From positions 6,436,923 to 6,500,922 of the forward strand of contig OY848922.1 in the NCBI GenBank assembly GCA_963693285.1: 64,000 bases of DNA. Direction: 5' to 3'. The first letter of the stretch is position 1. Each line of letters begins with the position of its first letter. The stretch is from Xestospongia muta (lineage: Eukaryota > Porifera > Demospongiae > Haplosclerida > Petrosiidae). Positions 38,601 through 53,600 of the stretch are shown one piece after another. The notes under the pieces are model-generated. The model did no database searches. It had not been told where the DNA came from and saw nothing but the letters and a program-made list of their open reading frames with translations. The position numbers were made by a program, and so were the translations under genes.

Positions 38601-41600
38601 TAATGGCTCATAAAATCCTTTCTTCGCACGCTTAATCTTGTCATAGCAAGTGCCAATGATCATAAAAAGTGGTAAGCTTTTCTTTCCTTTTGCAACAACA
38701 GCATTTTTGGAAGAAACTATCGAACGCACAAAATGCTCTATCAGCTCCAGGTTGGTCATCTGTAACTCACTGGGTTGATTGAGCAACTTACCATTCAGTG
38801 AGTAGCAAAACTGAGGCTTTTCAAAAAGGCTTTCTGTTAACTTTGTACAGATTATATTTATGGTATTGCCACGAATAAATGCTCGTGATACATCTGCAAA
38901 TTGTGGCTGACCACCACTATCAAGAACATTTATCCACGTAGCTTTGTGGCGATTTTGTGCTTTTTTTTGCTTTGTAAATACTTTTGCTAATTCTCTAGAA
39001 TATTGATCAGAATTCATGTCTGTACTGGAAGATGATAGCTCTTTAGCTGGGCTGGCACTAGAAACTGCAGGTCTTGTAGCTTTGTCAGATGAGATTGTAG
39101 TGCTGCTTGTAGAAATATGAAAGGTTTTCTTTTCTGTTTGATTGTGTTTTATAGTTGTATCAATATCAGAATCCAACTCATTCAAATCATTTTCTGATAT
39201 TGTTGATGTTACTGCAGTAGGCAATGGTACAGCAGCATTGTAACTTCTTACATTTTGCTTTGCCAACCCAGTGATGCTAGTTTCACCAAGCGTGAATTTT
39301 TGGGGTGATTCTGCAGATAACGTTGTACTACTAGCATCTTCTGAAATAGGATCATCAGTTTGTTGTTGTGAATCTTGCTCTAGTGCATGAATTGCATCTG
39401 AGAGCATCCTTAGTAAGTCGAGATTGGTAACCTTTTCCCATATCTTTCCTTCATTGCGTCCAGCAACCCTCTCTAACGCTCGTATAGGTCTTGTTGCTAA
39501 TGCTGTACTGTTGTGAAATCTAGGTGCACTCCAGTTGAACAGAAGTGAATTGAATGCTGTTTTACCAACACAAGGTGGTCCCATAAGAACAAGTCTCATG
39601 TTAGTCAGTTGAACATTGCCTTTGTGGAGACCACGTTTGAAAAGTCGTTGTAATGCTGTAATAAAATGCAAGAGAACATCGTATTAATGATTGAATAAAG
39701 TATTGTATTATTAAATTGATATTATATTAATCATATAAATAATTCAACATATATGCGATCTTTTAATGAATTATTTAATATATATTTATCTCAAGATTGG
39801 AGACTCTGCATAAATAAATTACTGAATATTAGCCAATAGAGAAGAGTGCATAAAGAAATAAAAGAACTACAGTACTGCATCTTATATAAGAAAACTCCAC
39901 AAATAATGTCTCAAGTTATTGATTATAATAGCTAAATTTCTTAATTGCCGTAACCATAAATTCTATAATTTTAGTAATAGTCATGATTCTATTTGTATGG
40001 TCATGTCTACTTATTTCATATTATTTATTTCATTGCTGTTTGGCACTTAATTAAGAAATAAAAGAAATTAATATCATGTTGTCACCACCAATACATATTA
40101 CTGCTAATGAGTTTAATTTATTTTAAAATTTGGCATAAGTGACTGCAGTATTGTAGCTGCTGTAAAAACACTATCTAAGAATTACCTAATAATTACATTA
40201 TTCTAACTATGCTGTTGTAAGTAATGAATCTTAAGATATTATAATGTAACTACAACAATAAAAAGAAGTACAAAGGAAAGCTTAAAAATTATAAACTATT
40301 TAGAATATTAAATAAAAAGGTTCCACAATAATGTAAACTATACAAGGATAATAAAATTACTGTGATATACATACTTGTTATATCAAGTTAACAAATACAT
40401 ACCTTCATCTATTATTAGCTTTGCAATGTCTCGATAGCCTTCACTCTGAGCTAATTCAGCTGGTGTTTTACCATCCTGAGTGAAGAATGAATGTATTAAT
40501 TAATAGAAAGGCAAACAGTATGTGTAAATGACATATGTATATATATATATATATAGATGTATACATCACTTGCTTGACTCAGTTTCAGTTGTAATCAACT
40601 AGCTAAATAGATATGCATATAAACCTTTGAGAATTTGTAGATGATCTGTTTTAAGTTTATGGAATTATCTCAATTGTGTTTGGTAAAGGAAGAACATCAT
40701 TAATTCTCATTTAAATTGCATATCAAAGGAAGGCTGATGGCAGATTCCTTCTTAATGATATTATTATAAAGTTTAATACTATTCTTAATATGGACAATTT
40801 TCAGTAATTATTTTAAGTCACCCAAATGTTATCCAACCACCACATCATTGCAAACACTACTGAGGACATTTAATAAAAATTGTACAACACATAATATTTC
40901 CTCTTTCTTTGATAATTATTATATAACAAATATAACTATTCTAATAATAACTACAGGCTTATATTTTTTGCTTTTTTTCATCACTACTAAAACTAGAAAC
41001 TAGTAACTCATCTTAATACTAAAGTCAATTAATGCTGCTACTCTGTTGCCAAATAAATGTATGACTCCCATTCAAAAGGTTGTGACAGTTATTTTAATTG
41101 CAGTTATGATAATGAAATATTGACAAAATCAGACTTATTAGACTCTATCTATACTTAATGAAGCAAATGAGGATAACAAAAAGGTGTAATATGACTAACA
41201 ATCAACTATTTCATGGAAAAGAAATTTTGGTAGTTTATTATTATATTGTTGAAGTACAATTTTAGAAGTTCATTCACACTGTTCATGATTAGGATAATTA
41301 TATTCATATAATTAGCAATTGTGATGGCAGTAACATATATAAGTTCATTTGTTGCTCTTAGAAGCCTACGTCATACAAAATAATAAAATAAAATAATATG
41401 AAATGGACATGTCCTTTATTTATACATATAAATGAAAGGATCCAAAAAGTTGTCATTTCAAAATGAGAAAACCTGTCAAACTAATAGTTTCATACAAATA
41501 ATTGGTACACAGATATTTGTATAAATCTTTGTATTAGTAACCAAGTCTCCCTTGGAGCAGGTTTCATTTGGACTATGCAGGAACGTTTATGGGAAGAATG

Positions 41601-44600
41601 TGTTTTTAAGCTAATAGATGGGATCAAAATGTTACCTGCTGCTACTTTGTTACTCATGGTCTTCTGGAGAGGTGGTGTCTGTTAATGATAGTGTGTTCAC
41701 AAGAGCCAAGTTCAAGGAGTTACTAGTTCACTGTGTCATCTGGCATCATATGAAGTCAGAAAATGGGCCATACAGAGCTTAAAAGAATGTATGATGAAGT
41801 TACAGTATGGTTCCTGGTGACCAAATTATCAAAAGTTTTGCTTTCTTTTAACTTGACTATATGATAGAGTTCAGAACTTGTTGAAATAGCTGTAAACATT
41901 TTTGTGCCTTGCCACCGAGCAATTACTAAGTTTCCACTGTGAAGTACCGTAGTTCTCCGAGTAAGCGCCCACGGGTGCTTACAGTTCATTTGGAATTTGA
42001 AAGGGGTGGCGCTTACACGGGAGTTTTCAAAAACAGCTTCTAGTAAACGCCCACTTATGAATAATTAATTAATAACGTGAATATTCCGTATGTATGATGT
42101 AGAAGTTAAAGCTGTCGAGGCTCTGAGAACTCACCCGAAGCGCAATATATCTCCTATTGCAAAGAAGTATGGTGTAGATAGAAAGCATATTAGATAATAG
42201 GATAAGGAGTTTGACAAGCTTCGAATCGCAATAACGATACGCTGTACAGTCAAGGACAAAAGGAGAAAGATCCTCCATTGAGCAAGGTGGTTTAGAAGCG
42301 CTTTGTGAGCTCACCTTTTGAATTCCAAATGGAACAAAAGACAACGAAACTATAATGTCTAAACTTAGAAAATTGCTAGCCTAACTTTTTTCTTCGCTCA
42401 ACACGTTATAATAACAACAATAACTACAAATCTAAAAGGGTGGGATGGGGAGGGCGCTTGCACAGGGAATTGACATTTTCCTTTAAGGACAAAAATAAGG
42501 GGGTGGGCGCTTGCACCTTGTACTCTCCTCTTTCTTTGAAAGCGTTTTTGTTAGCAGAGTCTAAGCAAAGAATTGATTCTTGAGATAACAATAATCACAA
42601 AAACAAGTCAACAAGAGAGATTGATCAAAAGATATATATATAAGACAGTACAAAAAAAATCATTTTATATAGCATCATTGACAGGAAGTATTACATAACT
42701 ATGTTTATATAAATATTCATACTTATAGATCACTGTTCTCCAACACTCCCACTTGATTTATCAGTTTGAAAAGTGGTTGGTAACGATTCTAGTCCCATTA
42801 AATTTCGTAATGTTTGAAATCGATCACGAGTAAGTGGCTTCGTGAGCAAGTCGGCAATCATTTGCTCAGTTGAACAATATTCTAATGTAACGTATCCATC
42901 CAGAATTGTTTCACGTACATAATGATATTTGATGTCGATGTGTTTGGTACGAGAATGGGAAACTGGATTTCTTGCTATTGCAATTGTCCCTTGATTATCT
43001 TCTTTTATAAATGTTGGTTCTTCTTGACAAAATTTGAAATCACTAAGTAGTCGTCTTAACCAAACAGCTTCTTGCGTGGCACCACATGAAGACATGTATT
43101 CTGCCTCTGCAGTTGATAAGGCCACTGTAGATTGTTTCTTACTGAGCTAGCTTACTGGTCGTCCAGCAAGTAAAAATAGATTACCACTTGTAGAGTGACT
43201 ATTATCAAGGTCACCTGCCCAATCTGCATCTGAGTATCCTACTAGAGTACTCCTTTCTAATTTCTCATATTTCAGTCCTAAGTTAATGGTCTCCTTTAAG
43301 TATCTTAAGATCCTCTTTACCGCTGTTAGGTGAGCTTCACTTGGATTTGAGCAATACTTTGACGCTGCTCCCACTGCTTGTGAAATGTCGGGACGAGTGG
43401 CAATAGCAGCATACAAGAGGCTTCCAACCATAGAGTGGTACAGTGTAGGATCCACCAATTTGCTAGTTCCATCATCCCTTTTGAGCTTCTCATTAAGATT
43501 AGCAGGTGTTGATACAGTCTTAGCTTGTGACAATCCAAAAATCTCTAATATTGCTGAGATATATGGCTTCTGATGTAACCACAAGCACCTCTTGCTCTCA
43601 TCATACTCAACTGTTATCCCAAGACAGTGATGCAATTTTCCTAAGTCTTTCATTTTGAATCTTAATGTTAGATTTCTCTTTATTTCGTTCATCTTCTCAT
43701 TCGTCTTGGTAACAATTATCAGATCATCTACGTATACAGCAACTATTATAATCTCTCCGGATTCTTCTGTCTTAGTAAAGATGCATGGATCTGCAGTACT
43801 CTGCTTAAAGTTAGCTGATTCCATATGCTCTTTAAATTCCTTGTTCCAACACTTGGGAGATTGTTTTAGTCCATACAACGATTTCTTTAACTTGCAAACC
43901 ATCTTTTCTTTTCCTGGTTGGACATATCCTGACGGTTGTTGCATGTATATATCTTCTTCAAGTGTTCCATTGAAGAATGCTGTCACAACGTCCATTTGGT
44001 GTATTAGCATATCATTCTGTATAGCATATGCCAACAGGGTTCGAATCGAGGAATAACGTACCACTGGTGCAAAGGTTTCTTCATAATCAATTCCATACTT
44101 TTGAGCAAATCCCTTTGCCACCAAATGAGCTTTATATCTCTTTATGTCACCATCACTTCCTCTCTTAACTTTAAAAATCCATTTACATTCTATCGACTTT
44201 CGACCTTCTGGTAGATCAACCAGTTCCCAAGTATTATTCTCCATTAAGGATTCATACTCTGCATTAGCTGCTGAACTCCAATTTTCAGTGGCAAACGCTT
44301 CTTCTATACTTTCAGGTTCTACAACTTCATTCACTATTGCAGCTTCGACATATTCATCCGTTCCAAACCTAACTGGAGGATGTCTCTGCCTAATCGACTG
44401 GCGTATCTCTCCCACTGGCCTATTAGGTTGAGTGTTATTCTTATCAGAGTCTACTTGTACATTCACCTCAGTTGGGATGATTGTCTCTGCTTCAGTTTGT
44501 TTACCCAAAATCATTTTCATTAAAGACCACATCTCTGCTTATCACAACTTTGGTGGTTTTCTCATTCATCAACCTATAACCTTTGGAGTTGAGGCTATAA

Positions 44601-47600
44601 CCAACAAATCTAAACTTCTCAGCCTTTTTGTTTAATTTGTTTCTTTGACAGTCTGGAATGTGGGCATAAGCCACACAACCAAACACCCTCAGATGACTTA
44701 GATCTGGTCTCCTTTGGTACCATTTCTCATAAGGTGATACCCTTTCCTTAAATGCACTGGTGGGAACTCTGTTTCTAATGTAAGCTGCTGTAGCCACAGC
44801 TTCACCCCAATAGCTATCAGGTAACCTTGCAAATCTAATCATGGTTCTTGCTGACTCCATCAAAGTGCGATTTAGTCTTTCTGCTACTCCATTCTGTGCA
44901 GGAAAATATGGGACGCTGAGTTCATGTCTGATACCTTTAGACTTTAGAAATTTTTCAAATTTTTTAGAAACATACTCCCCTCCATTGTCTGTACGAAGTG
45001 TACCAATACTCAATCCACTTTCATTCGTAGCGAGAGCTTCGAACTCTTTAAACTTATGCAAAAATTCTGATTTGTGTCTCATAAAATAGACTTGACAACA
45101 TCTCGAATAGTCATCAGTGAATGACACAAAATATCTCTTTTGTCCTAAGGACTCAGTGGGCATCGGTCCACACATGTCACTGTGAATGCATTGTAACTCT
45201 CTAGTGGAGCGAATTCCTCCAACACACTTAAACGGTTTTCTGTGCAGTTTGCCTTCAATGCATGATTCACAAAATGATAGCTCATCATTCTTCAAAATGG
45301 TCATTCATCTCGCAAGCTCTTTAGAAGCTACTTCTCTCATTTGCTGTTTCCCCAAATGACCAAGTCTTCTATGCCATAAATCGGCTGAGTTACCCTTTTC
45401 AAATGCTGGTGAGGCACAGTGTTGTACCTGCACCACGGGTGTACAATTTAGCTTGTATAACTTATTATCAACCAACGACCCCGGAATTGTAGTTTTTGTC
45501 CTCTTTTAACTTCTCTAAAAATTGATTTTCAGTTATACATACTGTAGTATGATTGTATGCTGGTTTGCATCTACAGGTACTCTTTCTTTTGAGTTGTGGC
45601 TTGATAAACAGTGAATCCATGGCTTGTGATAATACAGAATCTGGAGATGTGCAATCTGATAGAATACTCACACCACTATTAGGAGCATGTGTCTTGATTG
45701 AGTTATCCGTACTGGTTGAAGTGTCACAAAGGTCTGTTATGCTTCCAAATGAAGTATCTGTAATACCTTTAGCATGAGCACATTCTCGATCTTTAATAGA
45801 TCCTGGATTAAGGGGGTAAATTCCGGTTTTCCTAAACGCACTCATGAAATTAATGGCTGTCATAGATGCTGGCCAAGCTTGAGATAATATATTTGGAATG
45901 TCCTCTGAAGTTGGTACACATCCTGGTGAAATGTCACAAGTATCTTGTTGGATCTCAAAGCATGGCATGACACATAATGCTACTTTACATTGTTTATAGT
46001 GGTATGTTGTGGTTTTTTCTACTATTTTGTTTCTTAAGACTACAGACAATACATTCATGTTGTGATGGCTTTCCATTTGAACGAGGTGATATTTTGCCAA
46101 GGAAATGATGGTCATGGAGGCATGATCTGGAAGGAGTCGAGGAAAAAATGCAGACGAAGTATGATCAATACCACCTCTGGTGAGCATTTTTGTTGCTAGC
46201 TTTATTCGAAACTGGACATAGCTCATATTTCTTTCTGTTTGAGTAGACATTTGATACAGGATGTAGGCATTCACATTAGCTAAGTGTGGTATTTAGCATA
46301 AATTTACACTATAGTTGTTTTATTATTATCTCCTTTATCACTGTGAATGTAACTGTAAATTGGTGTTATTTCCTTGATGTTACTTAACTGTTTCCTTTTT
46401 GGTTTCATTTCTTGTATAAATAGTTCATTTTGTTTTGGTTAAAGTAGAAGAGAATTAGTTTTGTTTAAAGTTCTATTATTATACTTGCAACTGCAAGCAA
46501 AAGATATCAACGATATCACACTAAGTCTATCAAGTGTAAGGTTGCTCATTTGTATATACCATTTCACTGTCCTGTAGTTGAAGCTTTATATGAAAGAAGT
46601 TGATCACTTTTATCTACTCCACCCATAAATGTATTGTACCTATCAACCATTAGTGGCTTCTCTATATTTTTCTTCCTGTAGATGACAATCGTATTCTGTG
46701 AGCTTTCGTTACTATACTGCTATCGTGGACTGTGCTAACAATGGTTATGAGCCGTTTATCTTTCCATTGCAAGGCAAGTTTGCCATTCTTTAAGTTTTAT
46801 GTTCTTACTATTCCTTTCTTCAATCCCTTTCATATCTGTCCAGTTTCTCCTTTACATTTTGCTTTTGATTTCCATTCTAGAGGCATACCTTTTCTGTCTA
46901 CACAGGCTGTACCACACACTCCCAAACCTTTCAGTTTCATATCTACAAACAGTGACAGGCTGGTATAATAATTGTCCATGTATATATGGTGTCCTGCTTT
47001 CTTTAGTGACCAAAGTAGTCTCATTACAATAACATGTGTAACAGTTTTGTTCTCTCCAACATCTAACATATCATCCTATTCTACAAATTAATACTGCGTT
47101 TACACTGATCCCCACCTCAAAACCACTTAGTCCTTCCTGTGCCAACACGGGCTGTAGCTCGCATTTACGTTACGAACATTCAAACTCAAAAGTAGTTATT
47201 ATTATTATTAACTTATGACCACAGCTCTAAATTCTAAAATGGCTGCCTTGATAAGGAAATCTTTATTGACCTATATGATGATGAACAGATTAAAAAGACT
47301 GAAAAAAGATGCTATAGAGCAAGACACGCAAGAAATAAATGAAGATTACTCACTTTGCCATGCTATTCCTTGCTATATGAGTGTTTCCTATTATTCGTGG
47401 AGAAAAAGGACTGTGGTGTTTACCAAGGTAAGTAATAAAAATGTAGGTATAGTCGTCTTTCTTAATGGTAGATCTGACTACTGGTAGGCATACATTGTAA
47501 AGCAGACCTTTACAGAAGCTGATTGGATGGCAAATTTTAGGTTAAGTAGATCAACATTCAGCCACCTGTGCAATCTACTATCACCAGTCATACCAAAGCA

Positions 47601-50600
47601 AAATACCAATATGCGTACATCATTGTCAGTGGAGAAATGTGTTGCTGTAACACTGTGGTTTCTGGCAACACCAGGAGAATACAGGACTGCAGTATTTAGT
47701 CATGCTGACTCGAGCTGACACAGTAGAGTTTATTGGGGATGCGTGGTTCGATATGGTCCAGTTCGGTATGCATTTACACGTTGTGCCAACACAGATTGAA
47801 CTGAGTTGACCCGGGTTAGACCTCTGGTGTAAACACAGTATAAGTAAGCATTATACATGCACAATAGTCAACCCAGTATTACTTGTCAATATGTACCTAC
47901 ATACAGAGTCCAATTGTAAGTATAACCTGTTTTTGAGTCAGCTAAAGAAAATGCTTTTAACCCCATTTGCTTGGTTTTTTAGGAATGTATTGAAGAAACC
48001 AAATTCTGCCTTTGAGCTAACAATGGCCTCATCTATGGAGAGTTCACCTCCAGGGTTATAACTAGCTTGAAAGTTATTAATCAGTGATGTAATAAGGGGA
48101 TGTATCTTATATAATGGATCATATCCTGGTTCACCTTTTTGGTTTTGGCCTTTCTTGTCATTTATGTGTAGAAACTTCAAAATTAGGCTGAAACAATCTA
48201 ATGACATTACACAAGAGAAGGCGAGTGTACTAAATGCCCAGTACTGAGCCCGGTAATCTTCTAACTTGGGGTAGTGGATTGTTCCCATTATTATTACCAG
48301 AGCAAAAATTGTAGCTTTTCTGTTGATGTATGCATCTTCTTTTTCCCAATAGTTTAGGCAAGGTCAGTGTGAAACGACTGAGTGCTCTTCAAAGTGTTAC
48401 TGGGCATACAAATTTGTTTGGTCAACCATTTCTTCCATTATCTCTGGTGTAACAAGTTTGTCAAAAAACTCAATTGGTATTTTATCTCTCATATCTTCTG
48501 TTCCTTCAGATTCTCCAACAAAATCTGGGATATCATATGCTACACCACTCAGAGAGATATGTTTTGTTGCACTGATTTCAATTTCATCACCATATACTAT
48601 TTTCATACCATCTACTATTTCAGTTTCCACATCAAAATCATTGCTAACATAGTATTTATCATCAACTTCAGTCATTTCCATTACATCATTGTCATTCATT
48701 ACCACTTCATCATCATCACTATTGCATCCATCATCATCATCAGCTTTGTTACACAATCCCATTACTTACATCACTTCATCATCACTGATATAGCCATCAA
48801 AGTCATCATCACTATCATCTACTGAGGAATTTCTTCCACTTGTAATCATGTCTATCACTTGGTCAGCTTTGTATCTAGTCATTGTTTTCACACTTCAGTT
48901 ATAAAAATATAAAAGATGTTGCTGTATTTGAATTGTTTACCAAGTAGCAGCCTCTATAGCATATAAATATGCGTGCTGCATTTAATTAGCGTGGGCGCAG
49001 CGCAATAATTATGATCATCGCGGTCAAAGGGTTAACTGCAGTCATGAAAATGAAAGATTGATAAAACAGGCTTATTATAATCTCTCTATACAATCAACTA
49101 TTTCATGGAAAAGAAATGTTGGTAGTTTATTATAATTATTGTAGAAGTATAGTTTTAGAAGTTTGTTCAAACTCTTCATGATCAGGATAAATATATTCAT
49201 ATAATTAGTACTTATGTTGACAGTAACTTATGTAAGTTCATTTGTTGATCTTAGAAGCTTAAGTCACAGAAAGCATTAAAATATAATAATACAATATGGA
49301 CATGTCGTATATACATATAAACAAAAGGATATGAAAAATGTCAAGCAATTGGTTTCATATAAATAATTGGTATACAATATTTTGTATCAATTTTTGCATT
49401 AAAAACTTGTAATGTTGTAATTTTTGATAACAAATTTAAGATGATTCTAACACAATATAGCTGCACTTTGTAGCTAAAAACTGGAAATGTTGTTATACAA
49501 AATAGCTGTAAACATGGAACAGGTAATTTGATAAATGATACTTGCGCATTTCATTTCTACAGATCATGTGAAACTATACATATACAGAGTTATAACATGA
49601 TCAAACATTCTAAGGTTGATTTGCTACATTTAACATTTCAAGTACAAGAGTGAAGTGATTATGTCAGTCTTCCAATTAAACAAACAATAACAAATAGCAT
49701 AAAGAGTATTTTCACTGATCTGTAATAACATTTTAATATCATACTTAGTGTGATATTTATAACTTATGACTACTTGATACAATCATACAATGATCTTTCA
49801 TACCTTATCAACAACAGTAATGTCAGCACCATTACTAATTAATATTTTGATGATCTCTGGACGATTATGGTAAGCTGCACAATGTAATGCAGTCCAGCCA
49901 TACTGTAACAATAAAACAAAGAAGCAATACATACACAATGTACACTATACAGATCAATTTCAGCTCAATGTACTAGTAGTAACACAATACATTCATAATG
50001 TTAATGATGTTATGTAAACATCCACTATGTGATGTTGTCAATAATTATGGTATAATTATTACATAGTTATATTTATGTATATATCTACTAGATAATTCTA
50101 ATAATGTGTTTATTATGTATATGTTATGAATATAATTATCTATTCCTGTCCCACCATAACTTCATTTTGTGTATACTATATAAGTGTTATATGGACTGTC
50201 CTAAAGAGTGTTCTATATCTCTGCCACTCAATCTCAAGTCATCACATAATGGTGATGAAACTATATCTTTCAGTAAGTCACTACTAGGGAGACGAGACAA
50301 GATGGCTGTCTGTGGGAACATAGGTAAATTTTACATCCAAAATTATTGTAGGGCTAGTGATGTTGTCGATGATGGGACATTGGCAGTTTTATGTTATATT
50401 TTGTGGTCTGTTGATGCATAAACTAATAAAGAATTTACTAACACCTAGAAGTCCGTCTGATTATCTTTTGATTCGATTGTAAACTTGGTAAAGGAGCATT
50501 ATAGCCCAAAACCATAAGTAGTTGTCCAGTGTTTTAAATTTAATTTAAAGCTACAACAGCCAGGAGAGACAGTGACAACCTTTATAGCTGAGCTGAGACA

Positions 50601-53600
50601 ACTATCCAAGTTCTGTGAATGTGGGGAGATGTTAGATGACATGCTATGTGAACGTTTAGTGGGTGGTATTTGACAGCAGAATATTCAATGATGACAGTTG
50701 GCTGAACCCACCCTAACTCTGAAAGGTGTTCTTGAACTGGTACTTGCAATGTAGTCGGCAGAGAAAAATACAAGAGATTTTCAGTGCTAAAAAGCCTACT
50801 TGTTACTGTTGTTAAGAAAACCACTTGGCACCAATTTGCTGATTTAAAGACTCTGTTTGTCATGACTGCAACAAGAAGGGGCACCTTATCAGATGTTGTA
50901 GAAATGCCCAAAGAGCCCAAACAAGTTAAGTACGAACATTAACAAAGTGGTAGAAGACCCCATAACTCAATTGTATACGTTACCCTTAAGTAAGATGAAA
51001 CCGTTAAAGACAGTGGTTAATATTGATGGCAAAGAGGTTGAGATGGAGATTGACACAGAAGTGTTAGTGTCAGTAATAACACACACAGAGTACAAGAGGC
51101 TATGTAGTCCAAAGAGTAGACTCCCATTACATGCAGCAAGAATAAATTGGAGGACATATACCGGATAGACGATTAAAATCTATGGAACTTGTGAAGTGAT
51201 GGTGAACCATTAAGGGAATGAAGGGAGATTACCATTAGTATTGTAGAGTCCGGAGGACCTAATCTACTCAGAAGAGACTGGTTGATGAAGTTGAAACAGG
51301 ACTTGAACATGATAAATCAGGTCCTTGAAGGAAGAGTTAACAACACTCATTTCAAGATACTCTGGCATTTTTCAGAATGAACTAGGTATCTGATATCAAA
51401 GCTGTATCTTGCAGGATCGTAGTAGAAAAGAGAGTCACTAAGATTGTTGTCCATGACCGGTACCATTTGCACTCTGTTCAAAGGTAGATAAGGAACTAGA
51501 GAGACTAGAGTCAATGGGAGTACTGGATAAAGTGGAAATTGGAGACTGGGCGGCACGAATCGTTCCAGTATTTAAGGATCACAGAAATATTAGAATTTGT
51601 GGTGATTATAACATGACTATTAATAAAGCATCAAAAGTGGACCTGTATCCACTCCCGAGAGTGTATGACCTTTTTACAGTGATGTCCAGTGGAGTGTATT
51701 TTCAAAGTTAGATTTATCACACGCATACCTCCAACTCTAATTAGAGGAGTCGTCAAGGAAATTTCTCACAATAAATACACACAGAGGATTCTATAGATAC
51801 AAAAGATTACCATTTGGGGTGTCATCAGCACCAGGCATTTTTCAAGAAGCCATGGATAACCTCCTGTAAAGGGATGCCACACGCTGCGACATACATCGAT
51901 GACATATTGATCTCTGGTAGGTCAGAACAAGAACATCTTGATAACCTAGAACGTGTTCTTAAGAGATTGTTGGAAGCGGGAATTCATCTAAAGAGGAAGA
52001 AGTGTCTGTTCATTGTGACAGAAGTGGATTATCCAATACATTGAATCACAAAAGAAGGTATCAACGGGGAAAAAGGTCAGCACAATCACACATGCACATA
52101 GAACCAACAATGTATTTGAGTTGAGATCATATTTGGGCATCATCAATTTTTATAGTTAATTCTTACCAAACATTTCTTCTGTTTAGAGTCCCTTATACCA
52201 GTTCATCAATGTTTATAAAGCTTGGTGTTCTTCCGGAGCTATTGGGCAAGTGGTACTCTAGGGAGCCAGTAGCATCAGTCATCAACAGGAAACAAACAAG
52301 TTGAAGAATGTGCATGTGGAGATGTTATGTTGCTACTGCAGGAAAGAGGAATATGGGGAATTAATGATCTATTGTGACATTAATTCCCCATACACAACAT
52401 GCCTTCAGATTACCACAATTTCAAAGGTTAAATGTTTCTGTCCTGCTTGTCAGAGAAAATCAAATAAAGGCACAAGGATGTTGTTTTAATAATAATTATT
52501 ATTTTTAAGATTACTGTTGTTTGATAACATGCATTAATTTAATTAAATAAAACAACTGATTCATAGGAATTGCACAATACACAACAAACAACAACTACTT
52601 TATTTACAGTGCTAGTGTCTTCCTCCTCATTACACATAATGAAGTGTTCACTGTAAGATAGTATATTTTTGCCTGACTAGGCCAATTACTTTTTGACATC
52701 AATACAGACATGAGATAGTTGACAAGAGATATCCACATCAGCTTTGCTCAGCTGTTCTTTTCCTCGAGTAAAAGGAGGTAGTTTCACTACAGCAGAGTAA
52801 AGGCCAGCACTATCATGTATATTAAAACCCCTATCTGTCAAAACTATATCACCTGGTAGTAGGTTCTCCAAAATACCTGTTTTCTGTCAGATGTATATCT
52901 GAAATCCTACCTCCTCATCCTTTAGATATAAACGTGATGACACCTTGTGGAGCTAATTCTATAAGGAATTTGGCAGTGTTGTAGTGCTTGTAATTAGACC
53001 AAGTTTGAGCTCTGGCTTTCAAGTTAGTGGGTCTTTCCATGAAAACTTCAAAACAGTCTATAATCACAACACATTTTCCAAAGCTCTTTCTGAATTCCAT
53101 AGGCTGAGTCCGTACCAGTTCTCCTCTATCTGGCCATTTAACAAGAGGACCCAATCGAATATACAATATATCAATCCATTTCTTCACATGTCGTGATTAA
53201 CTCCAAATCTGTATGCAAGATCCTGATCCCCTAGATTAAGGCGCAGCCTCATCAAAATCATAACAAACTGCTGAAAGCTTTTTGTGTAACGATTAGTACA
53301 GCCTACAACACAACAGCTTTTCTGTTTTCTTTTTGGCACTCAAAATGGCAGATATGACGTCATTCAGCTCCTCCCACTGTATAACCTCTATACTTTAAGG
53401 TGGCGGTACGGTGACGTTAATGATATTCATTGCTTAACTTTTTTCTTATATAATTTATATATCTTTTCTTGTTTTAATACCATCCTTTGACTACTACATT
53501 ATATCAATGGCCTTCAACTTCGATAAAAATTTAAAAAATTGCATGTATCATTCAAGAGTTACTGGAGTAACAGTATACAGAACAAAGGTACATTTTTCTA

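Larger units (their letters stand above)
45926..49031 (-). pseudogene. piggyBac element 2, decayed, with nested insertions (copy B)
   Basis: Minus-strand pieces from right to left: an acidic N-terminus (48397-48900), a catalytic part with YPKLEDYRAQYWAFSTLAFS and GGELSIDEAIVSSK (47938-48288), and after an inserted element DVGENKTVTHVIVMRLLWSL and HHIYMDNYYTSLSLF (46830-47069). The Cys-rich tail is at 45960-46200. The right end reads GACCG...CAAAGGG next to TTAA (49032-49035), as for piggyBac ends. It is split by a Harbinger derivative (47092-47840) and a solo LTR (46285-46520). Several frameshifts show that it is inactive. Confidence 0.8.

Noticed and set aside
45468..46274. A 268-residue fusion protein as a novel gene
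   Set aside because: It is an accidental frame across two transposon remnants, one of them read partly in the wrong frame; copy A lacks the join.
48382..48825. Plus-strand 147-codon frame rich in His, Ile and Phe
   Set aside because: Antisense to the acidic N-terminus of the piggyBac transposase.
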